Below, piece after piece: positions 7,296 to 14,750 of a stretch of 27,642 nucleotides of DNA. The notes under the pieces are model-generated. The model was given only the letters and a program-made list of their open reading frames with translations. It was not told the DNA's origin and ran no database searches. The stretch is from assembly GCA_964438715.1 (NCBI GenBank), contig CAYTLQ010000217.1, forward strand, positions 1 through 27,642. Direction: 5' to 3'. A program made the translations under genes and the position numbers. Position 1 is the first letter of the stretch. Each line of letters begins with the position of its first letter. The DNA is from CAYTLQ01 sp964438715. Its GTDB lineage: Bacteria; Bacteroidota; Ignavibacteria; Ignavibacteriales; Ignavibacteriaceae.

Positions 7296-8681
7296 TTATT
7301 TACTTTTATCCCCCACTTGAAAAGCAATTTCAACTTCTGTACCCGGATAGTTTTTGTCACCAATTTCTGATGGACTTTTAATGGTAATGGTTCCGCCATG
7401 CCTTTCCACTATAAGTTTTACAACTGAAAGCCCTAAACCTGTACCCTCGTACCCTTTATCTTTCACATTTGAAGCTCTATAAAAATCATTAAAAAGTTTC
7501 GGAATCTCTTTTTCGGGAATCCCAACTCCATTATCAGAGATTTTTATGGCATAGAATCGATCATATCGTAGAAGATGAATACATACTCTTCCATTTTCAT
7601 GAGAATATTTTACCGCATTGCCGATGATATTAGAAAGCACCATTTCAATCAAAAACGGATCACCGGTAAGTTCACTTGCCTTTGATTCATCAATTATTTC
7701 TATAGTAACATTTTTTTGCTCAATGAGAGAATTAAGTTTATTCACTACCCGGTCAATAGTATCGCGAACACATATTTTTTCAACAGAAAATTCATCCAGC
7801 AACTTTAGCCGGCTTATTCTCAGCACATTATTAATAAGTTCAATAGCTTCATTACTCCTGTTTTCAGCCCTTATCAGCCGCTCTTCAATCTGTGGATTCA
7901 TTTCACCAAGCAGTTTACTAAGTATTATCTTCAAATAAGAGTTCACCGCAGACAATGGCGTTTTGATCTCATGCACTACTGCCATAATATAACGCTGTTT
8001 TTCTTTTTCTGCTTTATTGAGTTTTTCCAATGATCCTACGAGATTCTGTTCGAGTAAATAGAGTTCCCTTGCAATCCTATTGGCAATAAAAACACAACTA
8101 AGCACGACAAATGAAAAAAAGGTAACAGTTATAAAAACATAGTACCCGTCGTCATATAACGAAGTGGGCAGGAAACCGAATAACTTATGATGTGGAATAA
8201 TCCCTGCAAATTCAAGATATGCAATAACATTAAATGCACCCACTACAAGAAATGCCAAGCTATAAACTATTTTTCCGGGTAAAATAAGACTGCCGATTAT
8301 CATGTGGAAGATGAATAACATTTTCAGAGGAGATTCAACTGCACCCGTATAATAGACCACTACATAGAGAGCGCATAAATCAGCTACGATCTGAAAGAAT
8401 GAGAAATGCAGAAAATTAAGTCGTCCGGGTTCATTTTTAATAAATGAGCCAGAAATCTGAAAAAGTACATTATAAACTAATATAGCGGCATTTGTAATAA
8501 GGAGAATCTTCAGTTGCTGGGGAGAATAAGAAAATCCCGGATATAGTTCTGTAAATACAATAAAACAGAATAACATCGAAACTGCGATATAACGCAAATT
8601 TATAAACCAATAGTTACGCTTTTTTACCGCATCCCAGAACGCGTCGTAATGGATTGCCCAATCGGGTATTAATGCTAACAA
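7296..8681 (-). CDS. Membrane sensor histidine kinase
   Basis: This 461-residue protein has about six predicted membrane helices in residues 30-200 (for example 30-48, 58-76, 92-111 and 182-201). A short linker follows, then HisKA with phospho-acceptor His237 in VVHEIKTPLS and a HATPase domain with N-box Asn351/Asn355, G1 box DNGVGIP (383-389) and G2 box GTGLGL (413-418). It is a complete kinase with no obvious periplasmic sensing domain, so the signal may be sensed in or at the membrane. The start is TTG with GGAG 9 nt upstream. It lies 150 nt downstream of hydA on the same strand, after two inverted repeats, and may be a distal member of the hydrogenase unit. No cognate regulator is adjacent on its far side. 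Confidence 0.88.
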   Translation of the reverse strand: MLALIPDWAIHYDAFWDAVKKRNYWFINLRYIAVSMLFCFIVFTELYPGFSYSPQQLKILLITNAAILVYNVLFQISGSFIKNEPGRLNFLHFSFFQIVADLCALYVVVYYTGAVESPLKMLFIFHMIIGSLILPGKIVYSLAFLVVGAFNVIAYLEFAGIIPHHKLFGFLPTSLYDDGYYVFITVTFFSFVVLSCVFIANRIARELYLLEQNLVGSLEKLNKAEKEKQRYIMAVVHEIKTPLSAVNSYLKIILSKLLGEMNPQIEERLIRAENRSNEAIELINNVLRISRLKLLDEFSVEKICVRDTIDRVVNKLNSLIEQKNVTIEIIDESKASELTGDPFLIEMVLSNIIGNAVKYSHENGRVCIHLLRYDRFYAIKISDNGVGIPEKEIPKLFNDFYRASNVKDKGYEGTGLGLSVVKLIVERHGGTITIKSPSEIGDKNYPGTEVEIAFQVGDKSK

Positions 8682-8739
8682 TACAAATCACTCCGGATTT
8701 ATTAAAAAATCAGGCCAACTTATGAGCAACCACCGGACA

Positions 8740-8783
8740 GCCGGAATAAATTGCTGAGGTAGTAGTAAAACAAGTATTCCGGC
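8740..8783 (-). repeat. Inverted repeat downstream of hydA
   Basis: GCCGGAATA at 8740-8748 is perfectly complementary to TATTCCGGC at 8775-8783, with 26 nt between. It lies in the 150-bp spacer between hydA and the downstream kinase. It could fold in the transcript and protect the hydA message or limit readthrough. No T-tract follows on the minus strand. Confidence 0.55.
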
Positions 8784-8791
8784 CGCCCGTT

Positions 8792-8814
8792 GAGCCGGCA
8801 CGCAGTGCCGGCTC
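8792..8814 (-). repeat. Perfect GC-rich hairpin downstream of hydA
   Basis: GAGCCGGCAC at 8792-8801 and GTGCCGGCTC at 8805-8814 form a perfect 10-bp stem with a GCA loop, 17 nt after the hydA stop codon. It is far more GC-rich than its surroundings and looks like a REP-type intergenic palindrome or a 3'-end stabiliser. A classical terminator is unlikely because no T-run follows on the minus strand. Confidence 0.65.
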
Positions 8815-8831
8815 CTGTGGATGAAAGAGAG

Positions 8832-10709
8832 CTAAACTATAAAATTACCTCTCTTCACATAATGTGTGTGGAGAAGTTTGTGCGAAAGTTTACTGCATGG
8901 TCCTTCAGTAAGGAATTTCTCATAGATATACTTTACATGCGGATTTTCATGCGACTTTCTGATTGGTAAGGATTCATCCTCATTATAAATTGCCTCTGCC
9001 CGTTTCTTCCGTATTTCAGGAGAGGTTGGTATCGGCTGGCCACCGCCGCCTATGCATCCTCCCGGGCATGCCATAATTTCGATGAAATGAACATCAGCAA
9101 GTTCACCGGCTTTTAGTAACTCCATTACCTTTCTTGCGTTGGCTGTACCATGAGCAACAACAAATTTGAGTTCGACTCCTTCAAGGAATTTATATTCAGA
9201 CAAACAATTTTCTAATTTTACTGATGACTGTTTTATTCCTTCAAAACCACGGCACGGCGTAATGCGAAGATTTTCAAAAGGCACTTCCCGTCCGGTAATT
9301 AGTTCATAAACGGTTCGTAATGCCGCTTCCATTACACCACCGGTTGCACCGAATATAAGTCCGGCACCCGAAGCCTCGCCAAATGGTTCATCAAACCCGG
9401 ATACCGGCATTTCAGGCAAATAAATACCCGCTTCGCGTATCATTTTGGCAAGCTCGCGCGTTGTTAAACCATAATCAACATCTTTATATCCGCTATCGGT
9501 CATTTCAGGACGATTGCACTCAAATTTCTTAGCCGAGCAAGGCATAACCGCTACTGTTACGATATCTTTTGGATCGATACCATATTCCTGGGCGTAGAAT
9601 GTCTTTATTACAGCACCAAACATTTGCTGAGGCGATTTTGCTGTTGAGAGATGGTCAAGATGTTCCGGATAAAAATGTTCAATAAATTTTACCCACCCCG
9701 GTGAACATGATGTTAACTGAGGAAGTTTTACATTAGGGTTTTTATCAACAACTGCTTTTTTAATTCTATGTAGCAGTTCTGTTCCCTCTTCCATTATCGT
9801 CAGGTCTGCGGAAAAATTCGTATCGAATACACGGTCAAATCCAATACGCCGTAAAGCTGTATTTAATTCACCGGTAAAGGATTTCCCTGCCGGTACTCCA
9901 AACTCTTCTCCAATTGCCGCCCTTGGCGATGGTGCAGTCTGAATAACAACATGTTTTTTCGGATCATCAATAGCGTTCCATATTTCATCTGATGGATCGT
10001 TTGTAAAAAGCGCCCCGGTCGGACATCTATTAATACATTGACCACAATTAATACAGATAACTTCGCCGAGAGGTTTTTCCATAAATGTACTGATATGTGT
10101 TTTGTCGCCCCTGCCTATTGCTTCAAGCACACCAACCTCCTGTAAGTCGATACAAGTTCTTACACACCTTCTGCAAAGGACGCATTTATCCATATCTCTC
10201 ATTACAGAATATGAAGAAGCATCGATATCAAATTTCTTTTTTTCAGGATGTCCGAATACAAAAGAATCTACGCCATATTCACCGGCAAGTTTCTGAAGTT
10301 CACAATTATTATTGCGAACACAGGCATAGCACTCACCATAGTGCTCACTGAGGAGAAGGTCAATAATATGTCGTCTGGCTTTGCGAACTTTTTCTGTAGA
10401 TGTTTTTATTTTAATCTGAGAAGTTATCGGGAACGCACACGCCGCTTGTAATGTGCGCATACCCTCTACTTCAACCACACATATTCTGCATACACCTGCA
10501 ATACAAAGATCTTCATGATGGCATAATGTAGGAATATGTATTTGATTTTGTTTGCATGCTTCAAGTATTGTCGTACCAAGAGGAACTGATATTTTCTTTT
10601 CATTTATTTCGATACTTATTGTAGCTCCTACCGAAGTAAGATCTACAGGCTTTTCAACCTTCAGCGATTTCATGCTAACAGGCGCACGGGATTCCGATTC
10701 CTTAAGCAT
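8832..10709 (-). CDS. hydA: NADH-linked [FeFe]-hydrogenase catalytic subunit HydA
   Basis: HydA carries the H-cluster that interconverts H2 with protons and electrons. Its 625 residues show, in order: a [2Fe-2S] domain (Cys63, 74, 77, 91); a His-Cys3 [4Fe-4S] site (His123, Cys127, 130, 136); two ferredoxin clusters (Cys176/179/182/186 and 219/222/225/229); and the H-domain with motifs TSCSPGW (Cys335), MPCSAKK (Cys391) and ACPGGCIGGGG (Cys548, Cys552). A small-subunit-like segment follows (about 565-602). The proton-relay Cys next to Cys335 is Ser336. It lacks the extra C-terminal [2Fe-2S] domain I recall for Thermotoga HydA. The start ATG overlaps the hydB stop by 8 nt with GGAG upstream, so the two are translationally coupled. 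Maturases hydEFG are not in the window. Confidence 0.96.
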   Translation of the reverse strand: MLKESESRAPVSMKSLKVEKPVDLTSVGATISIEINEKKISVPLGTTILEACKQNQIHIPTLCHHEDLCIAGVCRICVVEVEGMRTLQAACAFPITSQIKIKTSTEKVRKARRHIIDLLLSEHYGECYACVRNNNCELQKLAGEYGVDSFVFGHPEKKKFDIDASSYSVMRDMDKCVLCRRCVRTCIDLQEVGVLEAIGRGDKTHISTFMEKPLGEVICINCGQCINRCPTGALFTNDPSDEIWNAIDDPKKHVVIQTAPSPRAAIGEEFGVPAGKSFTGELNTALRRIGFDRVFDTNFSADLTIMEEGTELLHRIKKAVVDKNPNVKLPQLTSCSPGWVKFIEHFYPEHLDHLSTAKSPQQMFGAVIKTFYAQEYGIDPKDIVTVAVMPCSAKKFECNRPEMTDSGYKDVDYGLTTRELAKMIREAGIYLPEMPVSGFDEPFGEASGAGLIFGATGGVMEAALRTVYELITGREVPFENLRITPCRGFEGIKQSSVKLENCLSEYKFLEGVELKFVVAHGTANARKVMELLKAGELADVHFIEIMACPGGCIGGGGQPIPTSPEIRKKRAEAIYNEDESLPIRKSHENPHVKYIYEKFLTEGPCSKLSHKLLHTHYVKRGNFIV

Positions 10710-11916
10710 AACTTACTCCATTTCCTTTCGAATGAAATATTTCATCGGAAAAATTTTCAAGTATAGATAAAAAAGCATTTGGGCTTGACTGACCCAATCC
10801 GCATTTCGAAGCTATCTGCATTGTTTTTGCAAGCTCCTTCAGTGAATTAATATAGGCAAATGTATAACTGCCATCAGATAATTTATGTACCCCTTCCAGA
10901 AGTTTTACATTACCAATTCGGCATGGTGTACATTGTCCGCAGGATTCTTCAACGAAGAAATCCATGAAATTTTCCAGAATACTCAACATGCTTCTTGACT
11001 CGTTAAAGATCATTATAGAGCCGCCTGTTGCCGCATCTTCGTAGGCAAGTTTTCTATCAAATTGCGACTTCGGAATGCAAATACCGCTTGCGCCGCCTAC
11101 CTGAACAGCTTTTGTATTTTCTGCCCCTGCAAGTTCCAGCAATTGATTTATCGTTGTCCCCCACGGAAGTTCATAAACACCGGGATACTTACAATCACCT
11201 GAGACAGAAAACAGCTTTGATCCGGTTGATTTATCTGTGCCGTGTGTAGAAAACCATTTTCCACCTTTCATTACGATATGTGACACCGACGCCAATGTTT
11301 CAACATTATTAACAACCGTCGGACATCCCATATACCCAGTATTTACCGGATACGGTGGACGGTTTCTTGGTTCTCCTCGCTGACCTTCAAGCGATTCGAT
11401 GAGTGCAGTTTCTTCACCGCATACATACGCGCCGGAACCTAGTTTGATAACAATATCAAAGTCAAAACCCATTCTTCCGGCAATATTATTCCCGAGTAAA
11501 TTTTGCTCACGCATTTTCGATAAATGCTGTTCAAGGTGTTCCAGCATGTAAGTGTATTCTCCCCGTAAATAGAGAATACCTGTTTTTGCTCCTAATGTAA
11601 ATCCGGCAATTACCATTCCCTCAAAAACAAGATTTGGAAATTCCATAAGCAATACTCTGTCTTTGAAAGTTCCCGGTTCGCCTTCATCAGCATTACAAAC
11701 AATATATTTATTTTCAGCTTTTGCCGCAGCTACCAGCATCCATTTGGTTGATGTGGGAAAACCGGCTCCGCCGCGTCCTTTCAGTTTACTGTCGCGAAGT
11801 TCAAACAATATATTTTCGCGTCCGAGTTCAAGAGCTTTCTTAATTTGCATACCTGGTGAGTATTGTTCACTCAGCATGGGCCCCTTTTTTATTACATGAC
11901 TGTTTATCGTATTCAT
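10702..11916 (-). CDS. hydB: NuoF-like hydrogenase subunit HydB, short form
   Basis: HydB is the flavin subunit that exchanges electrons with NAD(H). Visible are the FMN/NADH-binding motif GRGGAGFP (47-54), CNADEGEPGTFKDR (74-87), the GAYVCGEETALIESLEG block (162-178) and the [4Fe-4S] ligands Cys326, 329, 332 in ESCGQCTPCR plus Cys372. At 404 residues it is only the NuoF core. The thioredoxin-like [2Fe-2S] N-terminal domain and the C-terminal two-cluster ferredoxin domain found in longer HydB proteins, such as Thermotoga, are missing. The N-terminal [2Fe-2S] function is presumably supplied by hydC next door. An AAGGG site precedes the ATG, 8 nt after hydC. The lack of the C-terminal clusters suggests a simple NADH-dependent rather than bifurcating enzyme, by inference. 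Confidence 0.93.
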   Translation of the reverse strand: MNTINSHVIKKGPMLSEQYSPGMQIKKALELGRENILFELRDSKLKGRGGAGFPTSTKWMLVAAAKAENKYIVCNADEGEPGTFKDRVLLMEFPNLVFEGMVIAGFTLGAKTGILYLRGEYTYMLEHLEQHLSKMREQNLLGNNIAGRMGFDFDIVIKLGSGAYVCGEETALIESLEGQRGEPRNRPPYPVNTGYMGCPTVVNNVETLASVSHIVMKGGKWFSTHGTDKSTGSKLFSVSGDCKYPGVYELPWGTTINQLLELAGAENTKAVQVGGASGICIPKSQFDRKLAYEDAATGGSIMIFNESRSMLSILENFMDFFVEESCGQCTPCRIGNVKLLEGVHKLSDGSYTFAYINSLKELAKTMQIASKCGLGQSSPNAFLSILENFSDEIFHSKGNGVSYA

Positions 11917-11924
11917 AATTTCCC

Positions 11925-12398
11925 TTACTTAATTTCACTCAGAATGCGTACTGCCTTGGCAGGATCGAGTTTGGTATATACTCTTTCATTAACAATCATT
12001 GCTGGTCCCTGATCGCACAAACCGAGGCAATTTGTAAATTCAAGCTTAATCCGGTTATCCCTGGTGGTTTCTCCAAACTTAATTCCAAGTTCACGCTCAA
12101 TAGCTTTTTCTACATCCTTTTTTCCTGCAAGATCGCAAGATATGGTTCGACAAAGACGCACGATATTTCTTCCCTGATGCTCTGCCTGAAGAAATGCGTA
12201 AAATGAAATTACGCTAAATACTTCAACCGGGTGTATTGATAAATGTCGGGCAATCTCCTGCTGGGCAAAGTCCGAAATACAGTGATATTTTTCCTGTATT
12301 CCCTGTAAAATAGGTAGAAGTGCATCCCTCGTTTTTCCATACTTTTCAGTTAATTCTGCAATTTCTGCGGCAAGGGAATTTTGCTCGAATACTAGCAT
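11925..12398 (-). CDS. hydC: NuoE-like hydrogenase subunit HydC
   Basis: HydC is a thioredoxin-fold [2Fe-2S] protein of the NuoE family that passes electrons between the flavin subunit and the rest of the hydrogenase. The 157-residue length is typical. The cluster ligands are Cys83 and Cys88 in RLCRTISCD and Cys124 and Cys128 in NCLGLCDQGPA. The N-terminal helical half contains HPVEVFSVISFYAFL (56-70), the conserved four-helix part. Its start codon lies inside the end of the upstream receiver gene (7-nt overlap) with GGAGAG as ribosome binding site, so expression is coupled to that regulator. hydB follows after 8 nt. Confidence 0.94.
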   Translation of the reverse strand: MLVFEQNSLAAEIAELTEKYGKTRDALLPILQGIQEKYHCISDFAQQEIARHLSIHPVEVFSVISFYAFLQAEHQGRNIVRLCRTISCDLAGKKDVEKAIERELGIKFGETTRDNRIKLEFTNCLGLCDQGPAMIVNERVYTKLDPAKAVRILSEIK

Positions 12399-12781
12399 AA
12401 TGAACTCTCCGGCTTATGTTTCAGGAACTTTTCAACTTTCGCTACAAGTTCATCAGGTGAAATTGGTTTCTCAACAAAATCATCTACCGGAACCATAGCT
12501 CCTGCTCCGAACTCCATTCCTACAGCTTTCGAGATTGATGTGTACATGATTATGGGAATCTGAATGTTAGATTTCCGTAGTTTTTGTGCCAGAAAGAAAC
12601 CATCATCCGGTTCATTCATTATCACATCAAGAATTATCAAATCAGGCTTTTTCTGCATTACTATTTCATATCCGTCATCCGGATTGTTTGCTGTAACCAC
12701 TTCGAAACCACGCGCTTTCAGTATAAGACTGCTGGCATCGAGAATATCAGGATCATCGTCAATAACAGCTATTAATGACAT
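12392..12781 (-). CDS. Stand-alone receiver-domain response regulator
   Basis: The 129-residue protein is one REC domain and nothing else. Acidic pocket DDD at 8-10, phospho-acceptor Asp52 in LIILDVIMNEPDD, Thr81 in IIMYTS and Lys105 in VEKPIS are all present, so it should accept phosphate. The C-terminal end is only a short tail, with no DNA-binding or enzymatic output. It sits directly upstream of hydC and overlaps it by 7 nt (shared ATGCTAG), so it is made together with the hydrogenase subunits. It follows a REC-PAS-kinase gene by 10 nt. It probably serves as a phosphotransfer intermediate or acts by protein contact; the partner is not known. Confidence 0.92.
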   Translation of the reverse strand: MSLIAVIDDDPDILDASSLILKARGFEVVTANNPDDGYEIVMQKKPDLIILDVIMNEPDDGFFLAQKLRKSNIQIPIIMYTSISKAVGMEFGAGAMVPVDDFVEKPISPDELVAKVEKFLKHKPESSLC

Positions 12782-12791
12782 ATTTATTCCT

Positions 12792-14309
12792 TCAGATTGA
12801 GTGTGATTGATTAATTGGCATTTCTGTCAATTCTTTTATTTGTAACGGAAAAAATATTTTGAATGTTGTTCCCTGTCCGTATGTACTTTCTACTTCAATT
12901 TTTCCTGAATATGCATCAATTATTCTTTTCACTATTGATAAACCCAGGCCTGTACCATGAATATTTTTCGTAAACTCATTTTTTGCACGGAAAAACTCAC
13001 TGAAAAGTCTGTTCTTCTCATCTGGTTTTAATCCTATTCCGGTATCACGAATTGAAATAACCAGAAACGCACCTGATTGAGTAATTTTACAATCTATTTT
13101 TCCATTTTGCTTATTGTACTTAATTGCATTACTGATAAAATTATTGAACAATCTGCTTAACTCGTTTTTATCAGCCGATATAATATGCCTTTGTCCCGAA
13201 TCAGGCATATCTACTGTCAATCCTTTTTTCTCTATTTCGATAGAAAAAAGATGTACTGTTTCTGCAATTATTTCCTCCAGACAAACCGGTCTCAGTTCTC
13301 TTACCGTTTTATTCATCTCCATTCTCGAAATATCAAGCAAATCATTTACCATCTGCAATAAGCCGGTTAATCTCATATAAGAGCGATTCATAAAATCAAG
13401 TTGTTTCTCTTTAGATATTTCGATATCAGGATGGCGCAAAATGTCTATGAATCCCAGGGTAGCGGCTACCGGAGCCTTTAATTCATGGGCAACCATTGAG
13501 ATGAACTGATTTTTTATCAACTCGAGTTTTTTAAATTCTGTTATATCCCGAACAGTTATTACTGCGCCGGCAAGACTGCTATCAGGGTGTGGTACAGGAC
13601 TTAATTCTGCCACTATAAAATAGTCATCATCAGAACCTGTCTTCATTTCTATAGAATAGTGGGCAGAGTCTTCGGTGTTTATGAAAAACTTTTCAAGAAG
13701 TTCTCTTATCGGAGGAGGTAAAATTTCCAGAATCGGCACACCAAGTGGTATATATTCCATGTTCAGTAATTTTAATGCCGCCGGATTATGATAAACCACC
13801 TCCATCCCTTTATTTACAATTATAATACCTTCCCGTATTGAATTGACAATAGCCTTTAAACGCGTTCTTTCAGTTGCTACCTCCAGTAAACTCGCTTCCC
13901 TTTCTTTGCGGAGCCTTTCTTTTTCAAGCAGAAAACGGCGCTTTTCCATACCCGTGGTAACTTTCTGCAGTAACTCTTCCGGTGTGAAAGGTTTAATTAT
14001 GTATCCGTCAGCTCCCAATTTTGTTGCTTCCACAGCGGTATCATAACTCGCGTATGCTGTTGCAATAAAACAAATTGTATTCGGTTTCGACTCACGAATG
14101 CGTTTCAATACCTCAAGTCCGCTCACATCCGGCATTTTCAGATCAATAATTGCAAGATCAAAATCTCCTTTAATTCCTGCTTTAATACCATCGGTACCAT
14201 TGCTTGCCTCCTGAACATCAAATTCCTCAAGTTCAAGTACCATTCTTACCGCAGTACGAAGAGCGTCTTCATCATCAACAATAAGAATCCGCGGCGAATT
14301 TTCCTGCAT
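12792..14309 (-). CDS. Hybrid regulator: receiver-PAS-histidine kinase
   Basis: This 505-residue soluble protein has an N-terminal REC domain (about 5-120; Asp56 in IIDLKMP, Thr84, Lys106 in IIKPFTP), a coiled-coil-like linker rich in Glu/Arg (122-150) and a PAS domain (about 150-260; GIIIVNKGMEVVYHNPAA). Then come HisKA with His275 in MVAHELKAP and HATPase with N-box Asn394, DTGIGL (422-427) and GTGLGL (452-457). There is no membrane segment. A receiver at the front of a kinase usually means its activity is set by an upstream kinase, here plausibly the hydrogenase-like sensor three genes earlier in the same unit. The PAS ligand is not evident. It lies 21 nt after one receiver gene and 10 nt before another. 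Confidence 0.93.
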   Translation of the reverse strand: MQENSPRILIVDDEDALRTAVRMVLELEEFDVQEASNGTDGIKAGIKGDFDLAIIDLKMPDVSGLEVLKRIRESKPNTICFIATAYASYDTAVEATKLGADGYIIKPFTPEELLQKVTTGMEKRRFLLEKERLRKEREASLLEVATERTRLKAIVNSIREGIIIVNKGMEVVYHNPAALKLLNMEYIPLGVPILEILPPPIRELLEKFFINTEDSAHYSIEMKTGSDDDYFIVAELSPVPHPDSSLAGAVITVRDITEFKKLELIKNQFISMVAHELKAPVAATLGFIDILRHPDIEISKEKQLDFMNRSYMRLTGLLQMVNDLLDISRMEMNKTVRELRPVCLEEIIAETVHLFSIEIEKKGLTVDMPDSGQRHIISADKNELSRLFNNFISNAIKYNKQNGKIDCKITQSGAFLVISIRDTGIGLKPDEKNRLFSEFFRAKNEFTKNIHGTGLGLSIVKRIIDAYSGKIEVESTYGQGTTFKIFFPLQIKELTEMPINQSHSI

Positions 14310-14330
14310 AATTTTATAACTTACCTACAA

Positions 14331-14735
14331 TTATATTTTTGACTCATAGAAGGTTTGAACAACCTTCATCAGATCATCAATATTTATTGGTTTATTAAGA
14401 ATGGCATCACATTTCAACCACTCTTTTTCATCCGAGGTAAACGCATCAAATTTATACCCGGTAACATAAGTGGCCGAAGTCACTACAATAACAGGTATCT
14501 TCTTACCATGATCGGTTTTCTTTATCTTATAGCTAAGAGTAAAACCCGAATCCATTTCTTCCATCATTAAATCAAGTGCGACCACATCCGGTTTTTCTTT
14601 CTGAAAGAGTTCAAATGCATCTTTTGAGTTCTCTGCACTAATAACGGAGAAACCTTTTGACTGCAATAAAAGAGTTAGTTGCTCCAGATTATCCGGATCA
14701 TCATCTGCAATTAATATTTTATAATATTCTGACAT
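14331..14735 (-). CDS. Stand-alone receiver-domain response regulator
   Basis: The 134-residue protein is a single REC domain: acidic pocket DDD (11-13), phospho-acceptor Asp55 in VVALDLMMEEMDSG, Thr86 in VVTSATY and Lys115 in ILNKPIN. No output domain follows. A longer loop (YKFDAFTSDEKEWLKCD, 94-110) replaces the usual short segment before the conserved Lys. It resembles the other lone receiver in this cluster and may be an ancient duplicate. It lies 15 nt after the hydrogenase-like sensor kinase gene, so it is the most likely direct partner of that kinase. Function as a phosphorelay intermediate is inferred. Confidence 0.92.
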   Translation of the reverse strand: MSEYYKILIADDDPDNLEQLTLLLQSKGFSVISAENSKDAFELFQKEKPDVVALDLMMEEMDSGFTLSYKIKKTDHGKKIPVIVVTSATYVTGYKFDAFTSDEKEWLKCDAILNKPINIDDLMKVVQTFYESKI

Positions 14736-14750
14736 AATATTCCTGTATAT

